Source: Bacillota bacterium (GTDB lineage: Bacteria > Bacillota > Bacilli > Bacillales_A > Planococcaceae). Taken from it: 33,538 nucleotides of DNA. This document shows, in pieces, positions 15,883 through 23,703 of the stretch. Position 1 is the first letter of the stretch. The number at the start of each line of letters is the position of its first letter. The notes under the pieces were generated by a model. The model did no database searches, had not been told where the DNA came from, and worked only from the letters and a program-made list of their open reading frames with translations. A program made the position numbers and the translations under genes. The stretch spans positions 1-33,538 of the forward strand of contig JAEXYZ010000076.1 of NCBI GenBank assembly GCA_023405135.1, read 5' to 3'.

Positions 15883-16788
15883 TTGACGACAAATAAAGTA
15901 AGAATAAAAGAGGTTGGGCCACGAGATGGATTACAAAATGAAAAAAATTATATTTCCACAACTGATAAAATTGCTTTTATAGAAAAACTAGCAGAAACAG
16001 GTCTTGATTATATTGAAGTTACTTCGTTTGTCCATCCGAAATGGATTCCGCAATTAGCAGATGCAGTAGATGTTTTATCGAACTTAAAGCGCCAAAAAGA
16101 AATTACTTATGCAGCTTTAGTACCGAATATAAAAGGTCTAGAACGTGCATTACAAGTTCAAATTGATGAAGCTAGTATTTTTATGTCAGCATCAGAAGGC
16201 CATAATCTATCAAATATAAATAAAACGATTGCAGATACTTTTCCTGTATTAAAGGAAGTAGTTGAAGAAGCAAAGCGAAATAATCTAACGGTTCGGGGCT
16301 ATGTATCAACAGTTATAGGATGTCCTTACGATGGCGCTGTTAAGCCAGAGCAAGTTTTATACGTTGTTGATCATTTAGTTGATATGGGGGTAAATGAAAT
16401 TTCGCTCGGTGATACAATCGGAGTAGGTGTACCAACAGATGTTGAAAAACTACTTGAATTGTTGTTAAAGAAATATCCAACAAATCTTTTTGCAATGCAT
16501 TTTCATGATACGTATGGAACAGCAATCGCAAATATTGTGAAATCCCTCGAGATGGGAATTACGACGTTTGATAGTTCGATAGGAGGGCTAGGTGGTTGTC
16601 CTTATGCGAAAGGAGCTTCAGGAAACGTAGCAACCGAGGATGTTCATTATTTACTTACAAAAATGGGAAGACAAACAGGTTTAAACTCTGAAAAACTACT
16701 GGAAGCAGCACTATATATTGAAAGTAAAATTGGAAAAACATTAAATACAAAACAATTAGCAATATCACGAAATGAGGTGAACCAATAA
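15883..16788 (+). CDS. yngG: Hydroxymethylglutaryl-CoA lyase
   Basis: A 301-residue HMG-CoA lyase that splits 3-hydroxy-3-methylglutaryl-CoA to acetoacetate and acetyl-CoA, the last step of leucine breakdown. Visible marks are EVGPRDGLQNE (Arg14, Asp15), the metal pair His206/His208 in MHFHDTYG, and the signature GGLGGCPYAKGASGN with catalytic Cys239. The start is a TTG behind GAGAGGGG. Its last base overlaps the first base of the next gene (TAATG), so the two are translationally coupled. In Bacillus subtilis the pair corresponds to yngG-yngF. The carboxylase, dehydrogenase and ligase genes of that operon are not in this window. Confidence 0.95.
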   Translation: MTTNKVRIKEVGPRDGLQNEKNYISTTDKIAFIEKLAETGLDYIEVTSFVHPKWIPQLADAVDVLSNLKRQKEITYAALVPNIKGLERALQVQIDEASIFMSASEGHNLSNINKTIADTFPVLKEVVEEAKRNNLTVRGYVSTVIGCPYDGAVKPEQVLYVVDHLVDMGVNEISLGDTIGVGVPTDVEKLLELLLKKYPTNLFAMHFHDTYGTAIANIVKSLEMGITTFDSSIGGLGGCPYAKGASGNVATEDVHYLLTKMGRQTGLNSEKLLEAALYIESKIGKTLNTKQLAISRNEVNQ

Positions 16789-17567
16789 TGGAAAATGTTT
16801 TATTGCAAAAACAAGGAGATTATATCGCCATTTTAACTTTAAATCGCCCACAAGCTTTAAATGCGCTTTCTACGGACTTATTAAAAGAACTTAACTTTTA
16901 CTTAGATGAAATAAAGAGAGATAAAACGATTCGAGTAGTTATTTTAACTGCTGTTGGAGAAAAAGCGTTTTGTGTTGGTGCTGACTTAAAAGAGAGAAAA
17001 CAGGTGCCGGAAGATCAGGTGATTCATTCGGTGCAGTTGATTGGTCAAACTGTATCAAATGTGGAAGCGCTTCCGCAACCTGTTATAGCAGCAATGAATG
17101 GTGTAGCTTTTGGTGGAGGGCTAGAGCTTGCGTTGGCTTGTGATCTTCGAGTAGCTTCTGAAGCCATTTCAGTAGGGTTAACGGAAACATCCCTTGCCAT
17201 CATACCAGGTGCTGGAGGAACACAACGTTTATCAAGGTTAATAGGGATTAGTAAAGCGAAGGAGCTCATTTATACGGCTAGACGTATTAATGCTGAAACT
17301 GCTAAAGAGCTCGGCATCCTTGACCATGTAGTTCCAAATGAAAGTGTTTTAAATACAGCTCTTGATTTAGCAAATGAAATGGCAAAGAATGGACCACTGG
17401 CATTGATCCAAGCGAAGAAAGCCATTAATCAGGGTGTGGAAGTGCCGTTGCAAACAGGTCTTCAAATAGAATTACTTGCTTACAGTGCACTCATCCCGAC
17501 AATGGATCGACTAGAAGGATTGCAAGCATTTGCAGAGAAGCGTCCTCCTCGATATGAAGGGAAGTAA
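16788..17567 (+). CDS. yngF: Enoyl-CoA hydratase, probably methylglutaconyl-CoA hydratase
   Basis: A 259-residue crotonase-fold protein. The oxyanion hole loops are FCVGADLKER (near 61-70) and NGVAFGGGLELAL. The catalytic glutamates are Glu113 and Glu133. The GADLKER form is typical of AUH-type methylglutaconyl-CoA hydratases, which produce HMG-CoA. The overlap with the HMG-CoA lyase gene supports that role over general fatty acid oxidation. It is full length. An IS-like remnant begins about 70 bases downstream, and no clear terminator is visible between them, so the original operon may have been cut here. Confidence 0.9.
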   Translation: MENVLLQKQGDYIAILTLNRPQALNALSTDLLKELNFYLDEIKRDKTIRVVILTAVGEKAFCVGADLKERKQVPEDQVIHSVQLIGQTVSNVEALPQPVIAAMNGVAFGGGLELALACDLRVASEAISVGLTETSLAIIPGAGGTQRLSRLIGISKAKELIYTARRINAETAKELGILDHVVPNESVLNTALDLANEMAKNGPLALIQAKKAINQGVEVPLQTGLQIELLAYSALIPTMDRLEGLQAFAEKRPPRYEGK

Positions 17568-17669
17568 GGATTTAGGAGATATGATAGATTTTTATTCTCT
17601 AAGCTCTTTAATACAGTACAAGGGGAAATAGTTTTAGGAAAAAGAGAGCCGTCCCAAAATGATGATATG

Positions 17670-17712
17670 CTCCCTATTAGGTAGACAGATGAAAAAATAA
17701 CCTAATAGGGGG
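17670..17712. repeat. Inverted repeat in front of the transposase remnant
   Basis: CCCTATTAGGT (17672-17682) and ACCTAATAGGG (17700-17710) form a perfect 11-bp stem that extends by two more pairs, with a 17-base loop. It ends six bases before the ATG of the transposase remnant and covers its ribosome binding region (GGGGG). IS elements often carry such a hairpin near the left end to block translation of read-through messages. It is probably part of the decayed element. Confidence 0.6.
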
Positions 17713-17717
17713 CTTTT

Positions 17718-17855
17718 ATGACTTCTTATAAGTATCCAGAAGAATTCATCTTAAATATCATTCAATTCTATTTAACCGGCGACTATTCTTTTGAAAAGCT
17801 AGGGCGAAAATTTCAAATTCAAAAAAAAGCCAGTTATGATTGCCGATACGAGTAG
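17718..17855 (+). pseudogene. Truncated IS3-family OrfA (transposase N-terminus) remnant
   Basis: A 45-codon open frame beginning MTSYKYPEEFILNIIQFYL and continuing GDYSFEKLGRKF, which is the helix-turn-helix start of IS3/IS150-group OrfA proteins. Normal OrfA has about 90-170 residues and is followed by orfB; both are missing. The frame runs into unrelated residues and stops. Downstream the vanZ-like remnant begins within about 20 bases, so the IS lost its body by deletion. A right end was not found. The assignment rests on the short N-terminal pattern and the hairpin upstream. Confidence 0.65.
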
Positions 17856-17877
17856 GCATAGAATAATAATCGGATTG

Positions 17878-18385
17878 TTAGTTTGCAACTATTAACAATA
17901 GTACTAATGCAAATATTGGTAATCCAACTATTAATGAAAGGATAGAAACGGCTGTTTTAATTTTTTCTTCAGTTTTAAATATTTTTTCAAATACTTTATA
18001 AATCATTAATCCTATACATTCACCAAGTACATTTAAAATTATATCGTCAATATCTGTTGCACCTATAGTAAATATATACTGAACTACTTCTATTACGAAA
18101 GTAAATAAGAAAATTATTAATAAATGTTTTATTATAGATTTACTTTTACTATGAAGAGCTATGTAAATTCCTGCTGGTACAAACATTAAAATATTTCCCC
18201 ATAAATTCATATCAACAAGTCGAACTTGCCCAAATTCATTGTCTACCATAATGAATTCCTTAATCGAATGAAAGGGAATTAAATTAACACTGCTTAAGTT
18301 ATCTCTAGAAATAAATACCGTATCAATTAGTAGGAAAAAGTAAAATGATAGAATTAGCCAAAAAAAATTTTAATCCTTTTTGCAC
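17878..18385 (-). pseudogene. VanZ-like membrane protein gene with a homopolymer frameshift
   Basis: From the ATG at 18249 the frame gives 123 residues with VanZ features (NLWGNILMFVPAGIYI, then FTFVIEVVQYIF and TDIDDIILNVLGE). Upstream the same family continues: DTVFISRDNLSSVNLIPFHS in this frame, joined to a GTG start at 18385 with an AAGGGG ribosome binding site in another frame. The two parts are separated by a run of eight A on the plus strand (18360-18367). Removing one base restores a VanZ protein of about 168 residues, the normal length. It is either a recent frameshift mutation, a slippage site or a sequencing error. VanZ-family proteins are linked to glycopeptide tolerance, but most have unknown roles. 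Confidence 0.8.
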
Positions 18386-18746
18386 TTCTATTCCCCTTAA
18401 GATTAAATTTATATTAATATAACAAAAACTAATTAATAAATTTGTATTATAAACATTAAGAAATTCTTAATATTAAAACTATCGATAAGGCTCACTAGTA
18501 TTCGGTTAGACAATTGTTGTTATAAGTACTAAAAAGCGGATTTATAGCCAGTAAATAGTTGTGGGTAACGAAAGGGATTAAATACAATACGTAAGCGTAA
18601 ATGTATGTTGTTTATAAAGAAAGTAAATTTTATGGAAACTAATAGATTGAAGATTCGTCAAATAAAAGTGCGGATGTGGAATCTTTTATATATTGATGAA
18701 AAATATTCCATTATTTTCGTAGAATTTTTATAAGGAAAAGGGATCG
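18386..18746. other. Intergenic region without recognisable features
   Basis: About 360 AT-rich bases between the vanZ-like and uppP remnants. I found no open frame with a family pattern, no clear hairpin and no repeat. It may hold decayed sequence belonging to either neighbour. Confidence 0.5.
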
Positions 18747-19134
18747 ATGGAAAATATAATTGCTTATTTAAAATATCTTATTATTGGTGTTGTACAAGGA
18801 TTTACGGAACCGATACCTGTTTCATCTAGTGGTCATGTAATGATTGTAAGTGAACTATTGGGGCTTGGAGAACAAGGATTTACCTTTGCAATTTTAACGA
18901 ATACTGCGTCATTGCTTGCAGTTTTATTAATTTATCGCAAGGACTTGATTCGCATTGCTACAAATTTTATAAAATACTTACAGACAAAAAATGAAAAATA
19001 TATAACGGGTCATATTAATTATCATTGGTACTATTCCTGCGGGGGTTTTGGGCGTACTTTTAAATGATATTATTGCAGAAAATGTGACGATGACAACGAT
19101 TGCACTTATGCTCTTTATAACTGGGATCGCTTAA
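18747..19134 (+). pseudogene. uppP: Truncated and frameshifted uppP (undecaprenyl-diphosphatase)
   Basis: The first 80 or so residues match UppP/BacA, which recycles undecaprenyl diphosphate for wall synthesis and confers bacitracin tolerance: VVQGFTEPIPVSSSGHVMIV holds the first active-site motif. After about 19000 the frame is lost, and the family sequence continues in another frame as LIIIGTIPAGVLGVLLNDII, ending with GIA and a stop at 19132-19134. The second half of the roughly 270-residue enzyme, including the second catalytic motif (SRSG in the family), is missing. It abuts the tail of an oppositely oriented ybjQ-like gene. It should be inactive; another uppP copy elsewhere would be expected. 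Confidence 0.85.
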
Positions 19135-19436
19135 CAGCTGTTCCGTATGCGATAATTTCACTCATATTTTGACCGATTTCACCAGAGTCAAAGCGCATCA
19201 TAATAAAAGCGTTTGCCCCCCATTGTAGTGGCGTTTTTCACCATACGATCGATTGCTTGTTTTCTGGCATCTTCAAGCATCTCTGTATATTGATTAATTT
19301 CTCCACCGACAAGTCCCTTTAGAGATGCAACAATATCTTTACCAATTCCTCTAGTTCTTACGGTTAAACCGAATACTGGACCTAACACTTCTGTAACTTT
19401 GTAGTTTGCAACATTTTCTGTTGTAACAATTATCAT
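19131..19436 (-). pseudogene. YbjQ/UPF0145-family gene with a homopolymer frameshift
   Basis: The frame from the ATG at 19436 gives VTTENVANYKVTEVLGPVFG, then IVGGEINQYTEMLEDAR, the UPF0145 (YbjQ, DUF74) pattern. It fails after MGG at a run of six C on the plus strand (19216-19221). With one base fewer it reads MGANAFIMMRFDSGEIGQNM and ends near YGTAVK, the correct C-terminus, so the full protein would have about 100 residues. The last codons meet the uppP remnant. Family function is unknown; proteins of this family form pentamers. As it stands the product is 82 residues with a wrong tail. Confidence 0.82.
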
Positions 19437-19613
19437 ATAAACCGCCCCCTTATAAGTAGTTAATACATAGTTATTATTTTATTTATTTGAAAAGGGATAC
19501 ATTCCATTTATTAAGTCGATCTTTTAAAGCTCAAGAGGGTTTCGTTATACTTTATCCATCATTCTATTAGTGATACGATGAATATATTATTTTATTTAAG
19601 TGAGGGAAGTTTC

Positions 19614-20234
19614 ATGTTTCTGGATAAACTGAAGAATCAATTAAATCAAAATGAATCATTATTTATAGGCGAGGAAACAGCTTTTCGATCAGCTATTTTG
19701 ATTCCTTTAGTTCAACTAGGTGATGAATGGCATATTCTTTTTGAAGTACGTTCCTTCACGATGAGAAAACAGCCTGGGGATATTAGTTTTCCTGGTGGAC
19801 GAATTGACGAAACAGATTCATCTCCATTGGCGACTGCATTACGAGAAACCTATGAGGAGTTAGGGGTGAATCCGAAAGAAATTAATGTTGTTGGTAAATT
19901 AAGTCCATACGTTGCATCACCTTCCTTTGTCGTATACCCATTTGTAGCTACAATCAATTATAATGAGATGATTCATTCGTATAATAAAGAGGAAGTTGAA
20001 GAAGTGTTTACTGTCCCTGTCGATTGGTTATTAAATCATGAGCCTTATATGCATTCAGTATCTGTTCAACCAACACCTTCTGCCGATTTTCCCTTTGAAA
20101 AAATTATGAATGGTGCTCAATACCAATGGAGAACACGCACGATGGAAGAATGGTTTTATGATTATGGGAAATATACCATTTGGGGATTAACAGCGAGGAT
20201 CTTAAAGCATTTTATAGAGGTTTTGAAAAAATAG
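19614..20234 (+). CDS. NUDIX hydrolase, CoA pyrophosphatase type
   Basis: A 206-residue NUDIX protein with the UPF0035 signature seen in CoA diphosphatases: VRSFTMRKQPGDISFPGG runs into GGRIDETDSS and ALRETYEELGV. These enzymes cut CoA and its derivatives to 4'-phosphopantetheine and adenosine 3',5'-bisphosphate. I start it at 19614, which follows GAGGGAAG; an ATG at 19578 has no such site. It is intact, unlike the genes just before it, and is closed by a strong terminator. It stands alone. Confidence 0.9.
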   Translation: MFLDKLKNQLNQNESLFIGEETAFRSAILIPLVQLGDEWHILFEVRSFTMRKQPGDISFPGGRIDETDSSPLATALRETYEELGVNPKEINVVGKLSPYVASPSFVVYPFVATINYNEMIHSYNKEEVEEVFTVPVDWLLNHEPYMHSVSVQPTPSADFPFEKIMNGAQYQWRTRTMEEWFYDYGKYTIWGLTARILKHFIEVLKK

Positions 20235-20253
20235 CCTTGCTTAGTTAATGACA

Positions 20254-20295
20254 ATCTGCTCTTTTAAAATGTTAAAAAGAGCAGATAATTTTTTT
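20254..20295. terminator. Terminator of the NUDIX gene
   Basis: A perfect 12-bp stem, ATCTGCTCTTTT/AAAAGAGCAGAT, with a 9-base loop and then a run of seven T. It ends the NUDIX transcript, and from the other side it can also stop the leftward lia transcript. Confidence 0.92.
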
Positions 20296-20357
20296 CATCT
20301 GTTCATTTTATTTTAAGTCGTTTTCTTTTGTAGGGTTATCTCCAACATTATAAAAAA

Positions 20358-20990
20358 TCATTTCACAAGTCCATTTTGAAATGCATAAACTACAGCTTGT
20401 GTTCGATCTTGAACTTCTAGTTTAGCTAAAATATTACTGACATGAGTTTTCACAGTTTTTAAAGCGATGAATAATTCATCTGCAATTTCTTGATTTGTTT
20501 TCCCTTGGGCAACTAATAAAAGTACTTCCATTTCTCTTTCTGTCAGTTGCTCGTGCGGGGAGGAGGTTGCACCACTACGCATTCGGCTAACCATTTTTGT
20601 CGTAACTTCTGGTTCTAGCACAGTTTCACCATTAACCGTTTTGCGAATTGCTTCTGCAATTTGTTTTGCATTCGAAGTTTTTAAAATATAACTTACCGCT
20701 CCTGCTTCAAGGGCAGGATAAACTTTATCATCATCAAGAAAACTCGTGACCATCATAATTTTAGCTTCAGGCCACTGTTTTAAAATTTGCCCAGTTGCTT
20801 CTGCGCCATTCATAACGGGCATGACATTGTCCATTAAAATAATATCGGGCTTTAAAGCAAGTGCTTGTTCAACTGCTTGTGCACCGTTTTCTGCCTCACC
20901 TACAACTTCGATATCCGGTTGTGCCGATAAATAAGCAGAAACCCCAATTCGCACCATTTCATGATCATCAGCAATTAATACTTTTATCAT
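20358..20990 (-). CDS. liaR: Response regulator LiaR
   Basis: A 210-residue NarL/FixJ-type regulator. The receiver domain has the acidic pair Asp8/Asp9, phospho-acceptor Asp54 (ILMDNVMP) and Lys104. The C-terminal LuxR-type helix-turn-helix covers about 147-192 (LTEREMEVLLLVAQGKTNQE). With LiaS it forms the two-component pair that reacts to damage of the lipid II cycle and switches on the liaI-liaH (pspA) genes. It is the last gene of liaF-liaS-liaR, starting nine bases after the liaS stop codon, with the ribosome binding site formed by the end of liaS. Identification rests on sequence and on the gene order. Confidence 0.95.
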   Translation of the reverse strand: MIKVLIADDHEMVRIGVSAYLSAQPDIEVVGEAENGAQAVEQALALKPDIILMDNVMPVMNGAEATGQILKQWPEAKIMMVTSFLDDDKVYPALEAGAVSYILKTSNAKQIAEAIRKTVNGETVLEPEVTTKMVSRMRSGATSSPHEQLTEREMEVLLLVAQGKTNQEIADELFIALKTVKTHVSNILAKLEVQDRTQAVVYAFQNGLVK

Positions 20991-20999
20991 CTTATCACC

Positions 21000-22097
21000 T
21001 CAATAAGATTCCTCATCAGAATTTGTTCTTTTAAACGGTTGTTCAATTTCTTCCTTCGATTCAACCGCCTGTTCATTATTCGTCGATTGCTTAATTAAAG
21101 GAACTTTTACTTCCACAATCGTTCCTTCACCAGGGACTGAAACAATTTTATACGTACAGCCAATTTCAACTGCTCGCTCCGCAATATTTTTTAAGCCGTA
21201 TGATGTCGACTTATCATCTTCTATTTTAAAACCTTGGCCATTATCTTGAATACGTAATATCGCTAAATGATTTCTTTTAATTAATAGTAGCTCTACTTCT
21301 GTTGCTTTGGCATGTCGTAACGTATTTGATAATGCCTCTTGAGCAATACGGAATAAATGATCTTCCTCGGCTTTTGATAATTCAATTTCTTCAATTTGGT
21401 AGTCAATATTAAAATAAACCTTCTGCTGAAGCTCAAGTATTAATTCTTTCAGACCTTGTGCAAGGGTATTATTTCGTAATGCGATTGGGCGAAGATGTAA
21501 TAGTAGTGCACGCATTTCTAGTTGTGCTTGCTGAACAATTTTTTCAACTTGCTTTAATGTATTTATTGAATTCGCCTGTGGTTCTTCTTGCTCTGTTACA
21601 GAAGACAGTAGCATCGATGCAGCAAACAATTGTTGTGATACCGAATCATGTAATTCACGAGCTAATCTTTGTCGTTCTGCAATAATTCGTTCTTGAATCA
21701 TTTTATCGCTTGCTTCAGCCTTTTCATTCGATAAACGTTGTAAGCTTTTTCTTTGAGTTTCGATTAAATCATTTGTTTGTAGAAGTGCTTTTTTTAATGC
21801 GCGAGAAACATTTTTCTTTTTTAAGGAAAAATCCGGCTCTACTAATTGTTTTACATGGCGAGTTGCAGCATTTTCTCTTGTTCTTGCAACGGTACTAATC
21901 CATAAACTGATTATAAACGCTATGAAAAAATGTATTAAAATAATAATGGCAAAGAGGGGTAGCTCCTCATATTTTTGTTCCCATAAAATACTCCAATTTT
22001 CCTCGTTAGGTTCACCAAAAAATAAAAATAGAAAGCTAAACATCATTCCATTTAGTAATAGAAATAGGGTGAAGGTACGAAAGATAAATGAAATCAT
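21000..22097 (-). CDS. liaS: Sensor histidine kinase LiaS
   Basis: A 365-residue kinase with two N-terminal membrane helices (about 5-27 and 48-68) joined by a very short outer loop, the layout of intramembrane-sensing kinases. A HAMP-like linker and coiled coil follow. The HisKA_3 motif has the phospho-acceptor His150 (RQRLARELHDSV). The ATPase domain shows EALSNTLRHA and DNGQGF. It phosphorylates LiaR and is normally held off by LiaF. Its ATG overlaps the liaF stop by four bases. The last 40 residues are charged and probably disordered. Confidence 0.95.
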   Translation of the reverse strand: MISFIFRTFTLFLLLNGMMFSFLFLFFGEPNEENWSILWEQKYEELPLFAIIILIHFFIAFIISLWISTVARTRENAATRHVKQLVEPDFSLKKKNVSRALKKALLQTNDLIETQRKSLQRLSNEKAEASDKMIQERIIAERQRLARELHDSVSQQLFAASMLLSSVTEQEEPQANSINTLKQVEKIVQQAQLEMRALLLHLRPIALRNNTLAQGLKELILELQQKVYFNIDYQIEEIELSKAEEDHLFRIAQEALSNTLRHAKATEVELLLIKRNHLAILRIQDNGQGFKIEDDKSTSYGLKNIAERAVEIGCTYKIVSVPGEGTIVEVKVPLIKQSTNNEQAVESKEEIEQPFKRTNSDEESY

Positions 22098-22777
22098 TTT
22101 CGAATCACCTCCACATCACCTAACCATGTCGCAACATGAATAACGAGTTTTCTTTTTGTATCGTCTGGATTTCCATCTTCAAAGGTAAGCTGTTCATTTA
22201 ATAACCGTTTTGACGTTTTACCTAAAAGTTTCGCTTCACCTAAAATCGTTGAATATTGAAGATGGAACGGTATTTCATAAGGTAAAATAATTGTTACCTT
22301 ACCAATGGACTGACGAATTGTGATAACTGAAGTGCCAGTTGGTAAAATTGTTTCAGTAACATCAATCGTTATATCACCGAGAAATTGCTGAATATGGACG
22401 TCTTGCCATTTGTAATTTTCAAGAGGTGTTGAAGAACTGCCTATTAAATCATTTTTCTTTATTGTGCCAGCTTCAAATGATTGGGTATCGACAGTTACAA
22501 CCTTTTGTTCCTTTGTCAAATGTTTATAAAGGATATAAATAAGAACACCAACAATAAGTAAACGTAAGCTCCAAACCGTTAAGATTGCTAAAAAAATAAA
22601 AAAGCAACCAGTCCAAAATAGGCTTTTCACTTTTTTGGAAAAGCTATAATAGAGACATAGCGCCCCAATAATAAGTAAAAAGGCGCCACCATTATTAAAA
22701 ATTGTGAGCTCAACGAACACAATTAATAAAATGACAATAGATATTAACGTTAATTGGTTCGTATTAAATCTGTTCAA
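22094..22777 (-). CDS. liaF: LiaF-like inhibitor of the LiaRS system
   Basis: A 227-residue membrane protein. About 90 N-terminal residues are hydrophobic helices. The C-terminal half is the LiaF beta-domain (WQDVHIQQFLGDITIDVT, then GKVTIILPYEIP and ATWLGDVEVIRK at the end). LiaF proteins keep LiaS inactive until the envelope is stressed. The start is a TTG at 22777 with AAAGGAGG upstream. It overlaps liaS, so the two are translationally coupled. It is separated from pspA by about 270 bases with several hairpins, so liaFSR is probably a separate transcript with some read-through, as in Bacillus subtilis. Confidence 0.92.
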   Translation of the reverse strand: MNRFNTNQLTLISIVILLIVFVELTIFNNGGAFLLIIGALCLYYSFSKKVKSLFWTGCFFIFLAILTVWSLRLLIVGVLIYILYKHLTKEQKVVTVDTQSFEAGTIKKNDLIGSSSTPLENYKWQDVHIQQFLGDITIDVTETILPTGTSVITIRQSIGKVTIILPYEIPFHLQYSTILGEAKLLGKTSKRLLNEQLTFEDGNPDDTKRKLVIHVATWLGDVEVIRK

Positions 22778-22840
22778 AATGGTTCCTCCTTTTCACGCAG
22801 ATACATAGATGCAGGGCGAAATCTTGTTAACAGTAGTCAA

Positions 22841-23023
22841 GGGAGCGTCTGAAAAGTCGTTTTGAGACGCCCCCTTTGTACCTGACGCTTCGCTTTCGGT
22901 ACAGATAAATTGCGACGAGGATGGTGACATTTTGATGTGACCACCGCAGGAGCATATTTTTTAGCATATACTTAATAAGTATTAGAATGGGCTGTGCAGA
23001 AATTTTTCTTTCTGGACAGCCCC
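22841..23023. repeat. Hairpin-rich intergenic element between pspA and liaF
   Basis: Three inverted repeats lie in 180 bases: GGGAGCGTCTGAAAA with TTTTGAGACGCCCCC (22841-22874), TGTACC with GGTACA (22877-22903), and GGGCTGTGCAGAAA with TTTCTGGACAGCCC (22989-23022). Base composition is richer in GC than the surroundings. None is followed by a clean T-run on the minus strand, so they are weak terminators at best. The set looks like a mobile intergenic repeat (REP- or MITE-like), or a processing/attenuation region separating pspA from liaF. Confidence 0.55.
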
Positions 23024-23045
23024 CTAATTGGTAATTATATCATGT

Positions 23046-23690
23046 TTAATGAGATTCGTTAGATAGGTTTTCTTCTTTAATTGTTAAACCTGTTTTTTCT
23101 AATTGAGCTAATCGTGCTTCTAATTGAGTTTTTTCGTAATCTTTTTCGATTTTAGTTGCTAGATTATCAATATAAGAAGATAGTTCTTCGAAGTTTGTAT
23201 CATTGTTAGATTGTAAAACGTGATCCATTTTATGATGAGCACGTGTTACGTTTTCTTTTCCCATTAGCTGTAATTGACGAACTTTCATATCTTTAATTTT
23301 ATGTTTCATCGTTTCGAACTTATTTTCTAGTTGAATCAACTCTTTATTAGCTTGTTCAATACTAGTTTGTAATGTGGATTGGCGAGAGCTGTAGTTTATA
23401 ACTTCTTGTGTTGCGAATTCTATTAAATCTTCTTCACCAGTTTGTTGGGCTAGTTGAAGCTGGTTCGTTCTTTTTTCTAGCATGTCAGTTGTTTCTTTTA
23501 ATTCGTTTTGTAATTGCTCCATAAGCTGAGACTGTCTTTTTAATAAATTCCCTGTCTGTTCCGTTTGCTTTTCAGCTTCGCGAATGTATTGATTTAACAT
23601 AGCAATTGGATTTTTACTTTCTTTTTTATCGAATAGTTCATGTAAATCTGCCTCTAATGAATATTTAAATCTTTTTAATAAGCTTGTCAT
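23046..23690 (-). CDS. liaH: PspA/IM30-family protein (LiaH-like)
   Basis: A 214-residue, nearly all-helical coiled-coil protein of the PspA/IM30/LiaH family, recognised by the N-terminal LFDKKESKNPIAMLNQYIRE and the long heptad-rich middle. These proteins form large rings or rods on the inner face of the membrane and protect it when cell-wall antibiotics or phage disturb it. The start follows AAGGAGAG. It lies 13 bases behind the liaI-like gene, so the two are co-transcribed. Its placement next to liaFSR supports the LiaH role. Confidence 0.93.
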   Translation of the reverse strand: MTSLLKRFKYSLEADLHELFDKKESKNPIAMLNQYIREAEKQTEQTGNLLKRQSQLMEQLQNELKETTDMLEKRTNQLQLAQQTGEEDLIEFATQEVINYSSRQSTLQTSIEQANKELIQLENKFETMKHKIKDMKVRQLQLMGKENVTRAHHKMDHVLQSNNDTNFEELSSYIDNLATKIEKDYEKTQLEARLAQLEKTGLTIKEENLSNESH

Positions 23691-23703
23691 TTTTATTCTC
23701 TCC

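Noticed and set aside
17062..17079. Near-palindrome TGTGGAAGCGCTTCCGCA as a cre site in the hydratase gene
   Set aside because: It differs from the cre consensus at several positions and lies in coding sequence encoding conserved residues, so it is probably chance.
17640..17877. Complete insertion sequence
   Set aside because: Only the first 45 codons of an OrfA-like frame and one hairpin are present; no orfB, right end or target duplication was found.
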